From Pisaster brevispinus (taxonomy: Eukaryota > Echinodermata > Asteroidea > Forcipulatida > Asteriidae): a stretch of DNA of 64,000 nt. Where the stretch lies: assembly GCA_023634235.1 (NCBI GenBank), contig JAMKCF010000001.1:3033606-3097605 (forward strand), read 5' to 3'. The translations under genes and the position numbers were made by a program. Every line of letters starts with the position of its first letter. Position 1 is the stretch's first letter. Below, piece by piece: positions 32,810 to 43,916 of this stretch. The notes under the pieces are model-generated. The model was not told the DNA's origin. It made no database searches and worked only from the letters and a program-made list of their open reading frames with translations.

Positions 32810-34205
32810 GTATGACTTTAGGAGAAGACAAAAATCGTGAACAAATCCTTTGGGATTTTGACCGAAATAAAGAATAAGAATAATGGGAAAGAAAAACAAA
32901 TAAAAATCTCGACAAAAAACAAAACCTGTTCCGACAGTAGGTCGGAACAGTAATTCGTTAACGTTGTATTTTAGTTTGTATTTTTTCAAATATTTATGTT
33001 TGAATGTTGAATAATTCAAGCGCAGCTCGTTGGAATGTTTTGTATTATATTTATCAGCTAAAAACTTGTTTGACATCACAACCAATGGTTGTTCTCAATT
33101 TAATTGTTTATATCGGCTGTCATAGATAAAATAGGCACTTGAGAAGCATTCCTATCACAGGGCATTTAATGATATATATAAAAAGTACTAATCATTAATT
33201 GATTTTAATAAGGCTTATCGTTAAATTAAATGTAGACATGTAATTTTACTTTCAAAAATAGTATTAACATAGAAAGAACTTCAAAACAATATACACCAAT
33301 GACTGCCAAAGTAAAGAAATCGGTCATTTATAGTACATGCTGTACAATGTATAATATACAGGTGCAGTGAAGTCACAGGTATCGACAACTGACCTACTGG
33401 TAAGTCTGTAATGTTGATCATGTTGACATATCAATTAAGAGTTTCCATGAAGCTTTTGTATATTTGATATAGCAATAACACAAGTTTGGCTAGAAATAAG
33501 TTGTCACAAGGTCACTGGAAACGTATCTTAAACGTACCAACAACGTGATTGTTACATTGCGTCCCAACGTTCTGAAGACGTATAGGGGAGTCGACAAAGT
33601 TTCATTATTACAACGTTATATTAATAACTTACTTACACCAAAGTCTGACTTTATTACAACGTGCAAGCATGGAAATAGCTTGAAATTAAAAACGACAACA
33701 CAAAACAGAAAATTGTATCATCGATCGTGATCAAGGCCAAGATCTAACAAAACTTTTGAAGAAGGCGTAAAGAATAGGTGGAAATTGAGTATTTTTGTAA
33801 AACCAGTTAACAAAATTCTTGCTGAAGTTGTTTGAAAGCTTGGCCGACCTGCACACGTGAGGCATATCTGAATACAATAACTGCAAGATTTGTATCACAA
33901 AGCACAGTTCCTGTCTATAGCATTGTTTATTTTCTTAAATTTAATACTTTGCAACAAACTACTGGTAGGCTATATATTGTAAAAAAACAGCTTCACTCAT
34001 CTTATCGTTATGAGTGACCTTTGACCCTGTTTTTTGCTGCCTCTACCCCACCCCCGCACCGCCCATTTTTTCCGCCACTCAAATAATTCTGGGCAGAACC
34101 CTGGATAGTATATTCCGCTTGCGGATTAATGTTCCAGTTTTTTTGGCGATAATTCAAAAACGCTACCACCTTTTGAAGTGAAATTATCACAACTTTAATA
34201 ATAAT
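32810..34205. repeat. 1.4-kb direct repeat, copy 2
   Basis: Pair of 24388-25795. The hAT-like terminus GGCAGAACCCTG is at 34092-34103. Beyond it the MCT intron resumes. Confidence 0.88.
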
Positions 34206-34567
34206 ACTAGTAATAATAATAATAACCAGTTTTTATATAGCGCTTTTCACATCCGAAGGGCGTCTCAAAGCGCTTCCAACATTATTACCCCTGGTCACTG
34301 AGCCTTAATTCATTCCTTAATACCATCTCAGCTCCCTGGGGAGTATACAACCTGTGCAACAAATAATGCGCTACTCGGCTAAATTAATCACAATAACCAT
34401 CTCTGCCCTTACAGGTACCCATATTTACCCCTGGGTGGAGAGAAGCAATTATAGTTAAGTGTCTTGCTCAGGGACACAATTGTCACGACCGGGATTCGAA
34501 CCCACACTCTGCTGAACAGAAGCACTAGAGCTTGAGTTCGGTGCTCTTATCCACTAGGCCACGACAC
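34195..34567 (-). mobile_element. tRNA-derived SINE
   Basis: Same family as 2794-3160. On the minus strand the head has TGGCCTAGTGG and the B box GGGTTCGAATCCC, and the tail is TTA repeats at 34195-34225. Copy 1 of the 1.4-kb repeat stops exactly in this tail, where gypsy-2 starts. Confidence 0.85.
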
Positions 34568-34925
34568 CCTTTGTTTTATGGTGTATATCTACATTATTCA
34601 TGATTAAAGCAATCGAGTGGTTCCAAAACAAAAAGTATATTTCGCCTGAAAAGACGATTCAATTGTTAAAAGGGCACTTACTTTGTGATCTTAATTATAC
34701 AAGATGGTTAGATGATTTGGACTGTTATGTCGACATAATTAGCCAAACAAACCAGTGCTGGAGCCTTAAAACAAGCAATGTTTTTGATCAACCCTTGCGT
34801 ATCCTTCCATCATGGCCGACAAACTGTGTCGTACATTTTGGTCCGAGTAAGGCGTAACAAGCGTAACGCTGTAGCCCTACTTCACCAATGTTCCTGCTCT
34901 GGCCTGTATTGGTCTGTAAATAGTT
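34568..34925. other. MCT pseudogene intron, distal part
   Basis: Homologous to 38370-38870 in intron 2 of the intact gene, including the sequence GTCCGAGTAAGGCGTA that is the empty site of a fold-back element. At about 34915-34935 it switches to the 3' flank of the intact gene, marking the tandem-duplication junction. Confidence 0.75.
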
Positions 34926-34934
34926 GTTATGAGT

Positions 34935-35100
34935 TCGAAATCATTATGTGCACACGAAATAATTTCGAGCGCACGTAATGGTTTCAAACGCACGAAATAG
35001 CTTCGAGCGCACGTAATAATTTTGAGCGCACGAAATATTTATTTTCGTCCATAGAGTGCACGGATATAATGATTTTGTGAGCACAAATTATATCGAGCAC
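34935..35100. repeat. Palindromic CGAAAT-ATTTCG array downstream of the intact MCT gene
   Basis: Alternating units such as CACGAAATAATTTCGAGCG, CGTAATGGTTTC and CACGAAATAGCTTCGAGCG, about 20 bases each and each nearly self-complementary. Confidence 0.65.
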
Positions 35101-35517
35101 AAGAAACGAAGACATATTTGTTTCGGTGTTCATTTATTTGTTTAATAAGTTCATTCTTAGTTCATTATGTGCATTTAAACATGTGACATTTCCTTGAAAT
35201 ATACCACAAAAAACCCGTAGAAGACAACTCGGCAAAATACACACTAATGCATAGGTACAGATGAGGACTGAATGAACACAACAGCTTTTTCGTTATTTTC
35301 TCAACAAGGAGACACTGTTCAGCTGAACCCGTCAGAGGTGATTTGTATTGCCCTGTTTTATAATACTGCCTGTAAGTTATAATTAATTACACAAAAACTA
35401 AACGATTTGCCGGCATAAAGTAAAGTCACAAAATGCTGAAGTTATCATTCACCTGTTAAAGAAAATAGTTCGAGGGAGCAAAGGTTGCTCCTGGTCTGAT
35501 TAACGGAGCGATGTCGT

Positions 35518-35657
35518 TCATTGTGACGACTCAGATGAACTGGGATGGTGTTTCTGTCTCCAGTATAACAACAGTACAGCAACAGCAGTCAGTGATTGTA
35601 CACCAGCCATTAGACTGAAAGCCACGGTGTAGTCTCCAGTTGTGTCATAAATTAATC
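35518..35657 (-). CDS. MCT gene exon 4 (last)
   Basis: Acceptor TGTGCTCACCAG, 140 bases, stop TGA at 35518-35520. The tail ends SSSESSQ, and its stop codon differs from the two other copies (TAA). Confidence 0.85.
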
Positions 35658-38600
35658 CTGGTGAGCACAAAAAGAAAGGAAAGCGTAAATTATGAAAGGA
35701 CATTTACAAAGTGATAAGTAGTAGAACAATTATTTATCATTGATATTAATCAAAAAGCAAAAGTTTAATTTAATCTGACCGATATTACACAAAATAAGTC
35801 GCTCTTACTGCGGCTGGCTGTCGTACAAGTGCTGACGCAATAGTTTTGTAACTGAGCCCGGATGTTAAGAATATAAGTATTGTGTTGAACAAAACAGATA
35901 ACTTTTTGCAAAATGAACTGAATGTTCTGCTTGACCTTGGTTATTTAGCATGAGCTTATGAGAGGGTTGATATCACAGTTTGACATTCCAAAGTTGATTT
36001 TTTTTAAGAGGTACATCATTCCGAAACGTAGTTGCATCAAACGTGTACCGGTTAATGCTGAACTAAAATCGAGATTAATTGACATTTCCATGGTAAGTCT
36101 GCTGCCACCTAAGTCTGCTGCGTCTCACAAGTCTCAACTTGGTACAGTAAGTGTTACTCTAGCCCGAAATTCTTACGTCATACTTCGAGAATCCTGAATA
36201 AAGCCAGGTACACATTGACCTTAAAATGTGGGTGTTTGGCGCCGTAAAATAAGGCGTTATAACGCCGTAAAGGGCGTTGAAACGTCGTCAAGGGAGTTGT
36301 AACTCTGAAAAAAGACGTTATAGCTCCGTCAACTGGGGCGTTATAACGCCAGAAAACGGAGTTGTAACTCTGAAAAAGGACGTTTTAGCTCCGTCAACTG
36401 GGGCGTTATAACGCCAGAAAAGGGAGTAGTATCTCTGTAGTACGACGTTATAGCTCTGTAAAACTGCGGCGTTGTAATGTCGTATAACGGCGCGTTATAA
36501 CGCACCATTTACGCCTAAACAAGTCGTACTGAAATAGTGTGTTGTTGTTTTATAACGGAAAACAGCTAGTAACTCATTAGTTATGCTTTATTGCATCGCA
36601 CACGCACACACGTCCATCCAATGGAAATCATCGGGTTGTAAGACCAGAGATCTATTTCACAAAGCACTAAGATTTGTTATTAGATGAGTTGACAGTATCA
36701 CCATAGTAATTTATATTGTGACATCACTCTTTGCTTAGCAATTTAGACTGGTACACAGTTAAGATCAGCCTCAACTCTTTGTAAAATCGGCACTAGTACA
36801 AGTGTCTTTATTCTTGAGGATAAAGACGGGACCAGTCTAGTGTTACCGCTACTGACGAGACATAAGAGCTCACCTGGAAAATATAAAAGAAGGAGCATTG
36901 CAGCACCAGACAAACTTCCCGTCCACCCCATTACATGACCCATCTGTTCTTTACCGAATATCTCCTTAATGACAACATCAATGAGTACTGAGATCATTGC
37001 AATAGCGTTTCCAAAGATGAAAGTATTGGCAATGATTGACCAATAAGACATCAACCATGGATCGGCAGCATAATAAATGACAGTTATAAGTAGAGCTATG
37101 GCAAGCCACGTGAATGTGCTGATAACCTGAACAGTTTGAACCAGTGGACCAATCAGAACGCAAGCTACTGCCATCCCGATTCCACAAGCGATGATGAAAT
37201 GCGCTGCATCTTCCAGTGTGAATCCTTTGTACACAGTAGCGTACTGCACATAGTAAATTAACCAAGCATAAAATGTCATTCTCCAAACGTTGTCTACAGA
37301 TACAACAAGCCAGAAGGATATGGATGATAATAAACCAAGCTGGAATGTATTTCTAACAAATGAGCAAACTGTTCTAAAACAAGAACAGCCTAAGCGGTTT
37401 TTTTGTGCCACTTCATCGTCCTTGGTCTCTTGCTCGTCGTCCATGTGAGCAGCCTCATAACCCTCTCGACTCCGACTAGCATCAGGTGGTTTTATCAGAG
37501 CTCCACAGACAGCGAGATGTAGCAATAATCCTCCAAGAAGTAGCATTGTTCCCCTCCAGCCGTAGATATCCAAGAAAAGCTGTATCAAGGGCACAGCAGC
37601 TACGAAAACTGACGAGTTGCCCAGACCCGCCACGCCGTAAGGCAGTATTGTAGATTTACTAAAAATGCACCCAATCAGATGCTTCGATATCACGAGTGAG
37701 ATGCCAATAGATGGTCCTGAAAAATAAAACAAACAATGATTTACAATTATGGGCTATTAATAAGAACATAGAAAACACAGTCAATTCAGCAGTTCACCTA
37801 CACAAGTAAATCAAAAAGGAATATTCTTTAAAAAGGAGGGTCTACCTTTGGTAATTACTCCAACAAATAATAACAATGACCTAAGAAGCCCTGCGGCTGT
37901 CGGGAATGTAAAACAATTTGAGAAACGATTGCAAGGAATTGTGATCGGTACGTGAAAAGTACGATCTATTTCATTCTTAACTTATCTCTTAAAAAGGTTT
38001 ATTTAGCTTTACCAGTAATTTTAGAAACTAATTATTGCAATAGCTGCTGCACGTCTCCCGAAATAGGCTATCCCCACTGGGCGTGCTGGGTGGGCGTACA
38101 GTAGGGTGCTAAGGGCAAATTGACAGGTTAAATACTTCCGCCTGATTTTCTTTTATGAAAACCTAAAAGCCATTTTATAGACTGCAATAAATCGCGATTT
38201 TTACGAGAGTGTGTCTCTAATGCCAAAAAAGTAACAATCTTAGAAACGTTTCATGTATACAAACGTGTCTCAAATTGTTTGTTCCATTTGCGAAATCATT
38301 TTCCAGTTTTTTTTTCGGCGATATTTCAAAAACGCTACCTCCTTTTAAATTGAACTGTCACAACTTAGTTTTTTTTTGCATATATCTACATTTATATACA
38401 TCATTAAGGCAACCGAGCAGTTTCAAAACAAAAAGTATATTTCGCCATAAAAGAAGATGCAATCTTTAAAAGGCACTTACTTTGTGATCTTAGTTAGACA
38501 AGATGGTTAGATGATTTGGACTGTTTTGTCGACACAATTAGCCAAACAAACCAGTGCTGGAGCCTTACAACGAGCAATGTTTTTGACTAACCCTTACGTA

Positions 38601-40964
38601 TCCTTCCATCCTGGCCGACAGACTGTGCCGTACATTTTGGTCCGAGTAAAGCCCGGTTCATACTTCCTGCGAATGCGAATGCAAAGCGAATTTTAACGTT
38701 ACGGGGCCATTTTCGCAGAGAATGTTTCGCAGTAGTTGAGCACATTTCAACTGCTGCGAATTATTCGTTGCGAATTTGTGACGTCAATATTCGCTTCGCA
38801 TTCGCGTTCGCAGGAAATATGTACCGGGCTTAAGGCGTAGCGGTAGGCCTACTTCACCAATGTTCCTGCTTGGGCCTGTTTTTGGTTTATTTATTTGTAT
38901 TTGAGTTTTCCCAAAACCTTGCTAGTGAAACCCAATTATCGATCAGTAATATAATTACCAGTAAATGCGGTAAGGATGAAGGTCATGACGTATAAACTGG
39001 ATTGAAATGACGCAGTTATCATGGAGATACCAGCAACTAATCCACTCACTGTCACCACAATCCTGGCGCCAAATCTTTCCTTCATTGGCGTTGCTAGAAT
39101 GCCTGTTAAGAAATATATTTTTTTTTAAAGGAAAGAAAAAAAAACAGCTCTCATTTGAGATATATATTTGACAGCAAAAAATTGTGAGAGGTAATTGTTC
39201 TTTGCAAGTGCAGATAATTGGGTTTGTAATTCTACAAAGTCGTCCAAACCTGGCCTATAAATGTTGAAGACAGAATAGCACTGGTGTAAGCTAAGATTCT
39301 CACTACATTTGGTCCATATAGGTCCCCAATTATTAGCTAGCCTCCCCTTCCCGCAACTCTCATCAATACCCACAGAGCATAGTCCTGCCCTTGTCTCATC
39401 CTCTGACCAGCTTGACCACACATTTCATTCCAATGGTTCCTCCCATTGCCTGCCAACCCCCCCCCCCAACCAGAGCAGTGATCTAAGTGACCACCTAGTC
39501 TGTCCCCACAACTTTACTATAAAGCGTCATTCGGTTCTTCCTTAGTTTATCCTGTGCTGTTGTCTTAAGACCATCTGGTTACAGCCCAGTGCAAAATTGT
39601 CTACTGTGGCCTAGTACAGTCTTTTTTCATATTCTTCCAATGTAATGCAGGACGGTGCAAATTGATTACATTATAATAATAGTTTTTCAAAAACATATAA
39701 CAAATATTTAAACCCCGTGGGCAGGGTCAAGTTGACCAAGGGTGTGTTTCTTGGACCCTCCTTTTTAATTCTGTATACAGTGGTGCCCGGCCCATGGGTC
39801 TGGGCATGTGAAACCGACCACTGAAAACTTAGAGTAAATGCATTGATTAAGTGCATAACAATGTTAGCTACATACGGTAGGTTTCTTATACATCAAATTA
39901 TTATTTGTGTCAAAAATCTGAAATAAATATTAAAACCCCATGAGTCGTTCCCTCTTCAATTGTGTATGTAGTGGTGCCCGGTCTGGACATGTGAAACTGA
40001 CCGCTCAAAATTCGAAGTACACATTAAGTACAATACAATGTACGGTTGGGTGTTTTTTACACAAAATATACACTTTTCAAAAATCGATAATAATTTTTTT
40101 AAACCTTATGTGCCGGGTCAAGACGACCATGGGTGTGTTCGATGTACCCTCCTATTTAATTCTGTGTGTAGTGATGGCCGGCTCATGGGGTCTGGACTGG
40201 CCGTTCAAAATTTGGAGTAAATGTCCATTTGATTCAGTGCAGTAATGTACGGTAGGATGTTCGCTCGTCAATATTAATGTCTCAACCCCCAACCATAGCA
40301 GTGGCCGATAAGTGACCACCTAGTCTGTCCCCACAATAGTTTATTCTTTAGTTCAATACTCTGTGCTCTCGTCTTCAGACGGAGCTGCCACGGGATTGTT
40401 ATGTAACGCAGGACAGTGCGAATTGTTTACATTAAAAGCAAAACTTTTCAAAAATCTATAAATTACATTAAAACCCAATGAGTCGGGTCAAGGTGACAAT
40501 GGATGTGTTTCTTAGACCTCCTTTTTAAATTGTGTATGTAGTGGTGTCCGGCCAATGGGATCTGGATATGTGAAAAGTGCTTCAATACAGATCTATTGGT
40601 TTTGTGCGTAAATGAATGACGAACGAGTGACCAACTTCACAGTTATAAAATTATTTTTAAAGACTCGGCTCAAACAATGTTGTTTTTGTTTACTATAACG
40701 AATCATCGAAATAAAAATGTAATCGTGCTTACCTGATAAATTATAACCCGCACTGACAAAAGCAACCATCCAGCCAATCAGCCAAGTTGAAGTGAGGAAC
40801 TGTTCTTGTAGGATAGGTAACATCATACCCAAGCCTTTTACTAAAACACCATTCGCTATCCTGGTTATAAATAAACATAACACAGCAATCCAGCCATGAA
40901 GACCACCGTCTCGTACAGGATCAATAATGAACTGCATAACGCGTTCAAAGCAGCCTGCCGCCAT
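35518..40964 (-). CDS. MCT-like (SLC16-type) monocarboxylate transporter, 4 exons
   Basis: Exons on the minus strand: 40964-40733, 39102-38959, 37716-36874 and 35657-35518, giving 1,359 coding bases and 452 aa. All introns have GT-AG borders and share the same phase. ATG 40964 lies in a good context (AAAATGG). The N-terminus has DGGLHGWIAVLCLF, a variant of the MCT signature DGGWGWxV. Exon 3 has YGWRGTMLLLGGLLLHLAV, the conserved spans 5-6 block. The acidic loop DDEQETKDDE is the central cytoplasmic loop. The last exon is the final span and tail. The length fits the family's usual 450-500 aa and about 12 spans. It is expected in the plasma membrane, probably moving monocarboxylates or related small acids; the substrate cannot be told. 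The signature deviates (LHGW for WGWV), so this may be a divergent member. Confidence 0.88.
36225..36505. repeat. Array of GGCGTTATAACGCC palindromes in MCT intron 3
   Basis: Perfect 14-bp palindromes at 36253-36266, 36337-36350 and 36402-36415, interspersed with GGAGTTGTAACTC and GACGTTATAGCTCC units. The longer period is about 65 bases. The array ends with GCGCGTTATAACGCACC. Confidence 0.8.
36645..36793. mobile_element. Fold-back element, TTTCACAAAG family, in MCT intron 3
   Basis: Counterpart of 12567-12716. The inverted ends are still visible, though the left one is eroded (AGATCTATTTCACAAAGC). Confidence 0.55.
36874..37716 (-). CDS. MCT gene exon 3
   Basis: 843 bases. Acceptor TTTCAG, donor CAG|GTGAGC. 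It encodes most membrane spans and the central loop without interruption, unlike the duplicate at 12789-13596. Confidence 0.88.
38650..38830. mobile_element. Fold-back element with TAA target duplication
   Basis: 181 bp. The 41-bp inverted ends begin AGCCCGGTTCATACTTCC and end CGGGCT, with about four mismatches. TAA is present at both flanks (38647-38649 and 38831-38833). The empty site GAGTAAGGCGTA survives at about 34845-34856 in the duplicated intron. A TAA duplication suggests PIF/Harbinger-type mobilisation. Confidence 0.88.
38959..39102 (-). CDS. MCT gene exon 2
   Basis: 144 bases between acceptor TTCTTAACAG and donor ACTG|GTAATT. It encodes GILATPMKERFGARIVV and onward, membrane spans 2-3, with the phase matching exons 1 and 3. 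Confidence 0.85.
39450..40575. repeat. Complex tandem repeat in MCT intron 1
   Basis: Units of roughly 220 bases carry GTAGTGGTGCCCGGCCCATG, TGTGAAACTGACC and AAAACCCCATGAGTCGGG. They are seen beginning near 39710, 39932, 40102 and 40469. A block with GTGACCACCTAGTCTGTCCC occurs at about 39488 and 40312, so a larger unit also repeats. Confidence 0.75.
40733..40964 (-). CDS. MCT gene exon 1 (start)
   Basis: ATG at 40964-40962, donor CAG|GTAAGC after 40733. It encodes MAAGCFERVMQFIIDPVRDG and the first span. The upstream 100 bases show no clear TATA box. Confidence 0.82.
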
Positions 40965-41847
40965 TTTGGATCTACCACATATTCAGGACAGGATACAGGA
41001 ACACATAATCTCCGTGCTTGTGTTCTGTTTGAGGTCTAGACTCCACACGGCGAAGTTAACCTGACGTCACTCGTACAGTATAAACCACGTTCGGTTACTG
41101 TACTTGTTGATAAGGAGGTAACAAAGGTTTAGATGCCAGCACTCGTGCCTTAAAAATATTGGGTGCGTAGTTAAATGCAGTTTATTGAATTTAAGTCAAG
41201 TCGCTGAACAATAGGCTAGTAGTTCATGAAAGTAGAGAATTGAATTGTGCTTGCTCGACGTGCAGTCATGTTTTACAGCTGGCTTCATTCGGTCGAGGAT
41301 GATTTTTTTTCTAGCAGTTTTATATTTAGCACATTGAAATAAGTGGTTGACCGATAGCTGGAAGCCAGGTGTAGGCCTAGGTCTCTCCCATGGGGAATTG
41401 GGGTCTGCGTAAGGGATCAGCAGACATTTTCACGATTCCATTTGTGGTGTGTTATATAAAAGGTAGACTTCCTAGCTGGTAATGTTGTTGCACATAATGC
41501 GAGAGAGATCGATTACTAAAAGTGTGGACGGAGACTTTCCAAGTCAGGCACAAGTAAGATAGCGCTCTTTTTTCTGCACTCGAAACTTAGCAGCTCTGGT
41601 TTCTCCCAGGGTCATGCTTTATAAATCACCGATAACGTATCCAATCACAAACTGTCCAAAATGGCTGATTTTCACTTGTTCTACTTGGAACTGTTGACCA
41701 AATAGTGCTAGCAAATCTTTTCCTTTTTTGACTTTGCAATGCGATCTGAGATGAGCTTCTTTTTTGCTCGATAGAACCTAAATTTGTGTTCAATCCAATA
41801 TGAACATGTAGTAGTTTGAGGGGAGTAGCCTTTGCCTCAATAATGCA
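40965..41847. other. MCT upstream region, no gene seen
   Basis: Presumed promoter and 5' UTR of the MCT gene. No convincing core promoter element could be named. Confidence 0.4.
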
Positions 41848-42343
41848 CATACACCGAGCACTGGTTAGCTGATGTACAACGGGCACTGGTTAGCTGATAT
41901 ACACCGGGCACTGGTAAGCTGATGTACACCGGTCACTGGATAGCTGATGTACACCGGGCACTGATTAGCTGATATACACCGGGCACTGGTTAGCTGATAT
42001 ACACCGGGCACTGGTTAGCTGATATACACCGGGCACTGGATAGCTGATGCACATCGGGCACTGGTTAGCTGATATACACCGGGGACTGGTTAGCTGATTT
42101 TCACCGGGCACTAGTTAGTTGATATACATCGGGCACTGGTTAGCTGGTGTACACCGGGCACAGGTTAGCTGATATACACCGGGCACTGGTTATTGATATA
42201 CACCGGGCACTGGTTAGCTAATATACACCGGGCACTGGTTAGCTGATGTACACCGGGCACTGGTTACCTGATATACATCGGGCACTGGTTAGCTGATATA
42301 CACCGGGCATTAGCTGATGTACATCGGGCACTGGTTAGCCGAT
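41848..42343. repeat. 25-bp minisatellite, about 20 units
   Basis: Consensus GGGCACTGGTTAGCTGATAT followed by ACACC, tandemly repeated with point variants and two shortened units (near 42190 and 42305). Confidence 0.95.
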
Positions 42344-42849
42344 GGTTGATTAGCCCTTGAGTCTTCTTTGCAATGCCACTTGTACTTAGTTGTCAGTGCG
42401 TGGAACACCTCTGTCCGCTAACAAAAACACACTAAAGCTCACATAAACTTTAAACTTCACACACAATTAGATGTTCATTAATAAATTAAACAACTGCAAT
42501 GACGTCGTGATGACGTCATCAGGTGTCGAATTACAATTTTGTGGCCACGGTAGCGATCCCGATCGGATCGTTTTCTACCATTGGATTATACAAACACGCA
42601 TTTTCCTCATGTTTCTCTTTTTCTTTTTTATTTCTGGGAGAACTATCGCGATTTTTATTTCCGCGGAGGCACCTGTGGAGAGGGGGGAACCTGTGGAGGG
42701 GAGGGGGGCACCGGAAATGTGTAGGGGCACGCCCCCCGCCGCTACGCCGCTGTAGAAAAAAATACCCTTGAAGTGCTATTCTCGAGACTAGGCAGCGAAT
42801 TTTAGGTGCGTATGTGATGAACTGCTGAACTCTGATATTTGTAGGCATA
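42344..42849. other. No gene seen; G-rich block
   Basis: 42670-42755 is unusually G/C-rich (GGAGAGGGGGGAACC, GTAGGGGCACGCCCCCCGCC) and may be one end of a degraded DNA transposon. No partner end was found. Confidence 0.4.
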
Positions 42850-42996
42850 CCAGTGGACGATTTCACAAAGAGCTATCGTTACTGCAAATCAATCGTAGTT
42901 GCTTAGTAAAGTGTGATGTCACAATGTAAGTCACTATGGTGATACTGACATTTTGTCTTACGATGGACTTTATTGCTTTGTGAAATCGACCCCTGG
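42850..42996. mobile_element. Fold-back element, CGATTTCACAAAG family
   Basis: Inverted ends CCAGTGGACGATTTCACAAA / TTTGTGAAATCGACCCCTGG. Non-coding, about 147 bp. Confidence 0.75.
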
Positions 42997-43320
42997 CCTC
43001 ACGGAAGACATTATTAGTTTACTAGTTCAGTAGTCCACCAATCAAACAAAACAAGAGTTGGACTTGAATGACTTGAATAGGTTGGAGCTAGTTATTTTAA
43101 GGGAATACATTGTAGCTAGAAAATTCTGAATACTCGAACCAAAATAGCGTCTTTGAGATTACCATGATACGTTGACGCAAGAGTCGTCGCTTTGTGACTG
43201 GCTTATCTCTTGTGAGCTTAATACGCTTGTCGTTTGTGATGACGAAGCGTTATATATTCCTTGTATATACTCCCACCTTACCCTTTTCTTTCATACTAAG
43301 CTTGTTTGATTTTTAAGACA

Positions 43321-43503
43321 GTGAATTGCAGCTCAACCCTCGACGTGAGGCGCCACTGGTACCTTGTTTCTACGCATCGTGCAAATTCTCTGCTCATCTC
43401 AACTTTTTATCGACCGCCTTCTTCACCTGTTTCATTCTTTGACCATCTTGAATCTACACTGGAATGTTTTTTTAGCTCCATATCAATCAATATACATGTG
43501 TAA
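43321..43503 (+). pseudogene. LINE AP-endonuclease remnant
   Basis: The frame reads NSLLISTFYRPPSSPVSFF and onward, then a stop. The YRPPSSP block followed by FFDHLES is a conserved stretch of the apurinic endonuclease domain of CR1/Jockey-like LINEs. Only about 50 residues survive, and no reverse transcriptase is near. Confidence 0.55.
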
Positions 43504-43916
43504 TCATCAAGCGAGTGTAAAATTTAACATTGAATGACCCCAGCGAATTAACTCCCCGTAAAAAAAGGCAGTAGTGCATTCCACGACTTTTGATCAGCTG
43601 AAACAAAGGCGCGATCACCAAGAGTGCAGCATCCCACCCTCAGTGTTGAGTAAAATAGCGCCCTCTGATCTAGGGACCAGGTTTGTTCTATAAGTTTTGT
43701 TGAGTCTGAGGATGTGTTTATCTAGTACAGTGACTGGTTGATCTTCACTCTCGAATAATAGAGTCACACACTGTTTCTCTGATAACTGATTATTACTCGT
43801 CTATGTGTCACCAAATTAATTACAAAAGCCTAACTGCTCGTCTGCGCAACACTTTCACCTGTTGACCTATATCATTGTTTTCTGTTGATTGTAAAAAGGT
43901 CACAGACATAATCAGC

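Noticed and set aside
41848..42343. CRISPR array
   Set aside because: The 25-base units are contiguous without unique spacers, and the context is eukaryotic.
42471..42866. Reading frames on both strands around the G-rich block
   Set aside because: Composition is driven by G/C runs. There are no splice signals and no domain.
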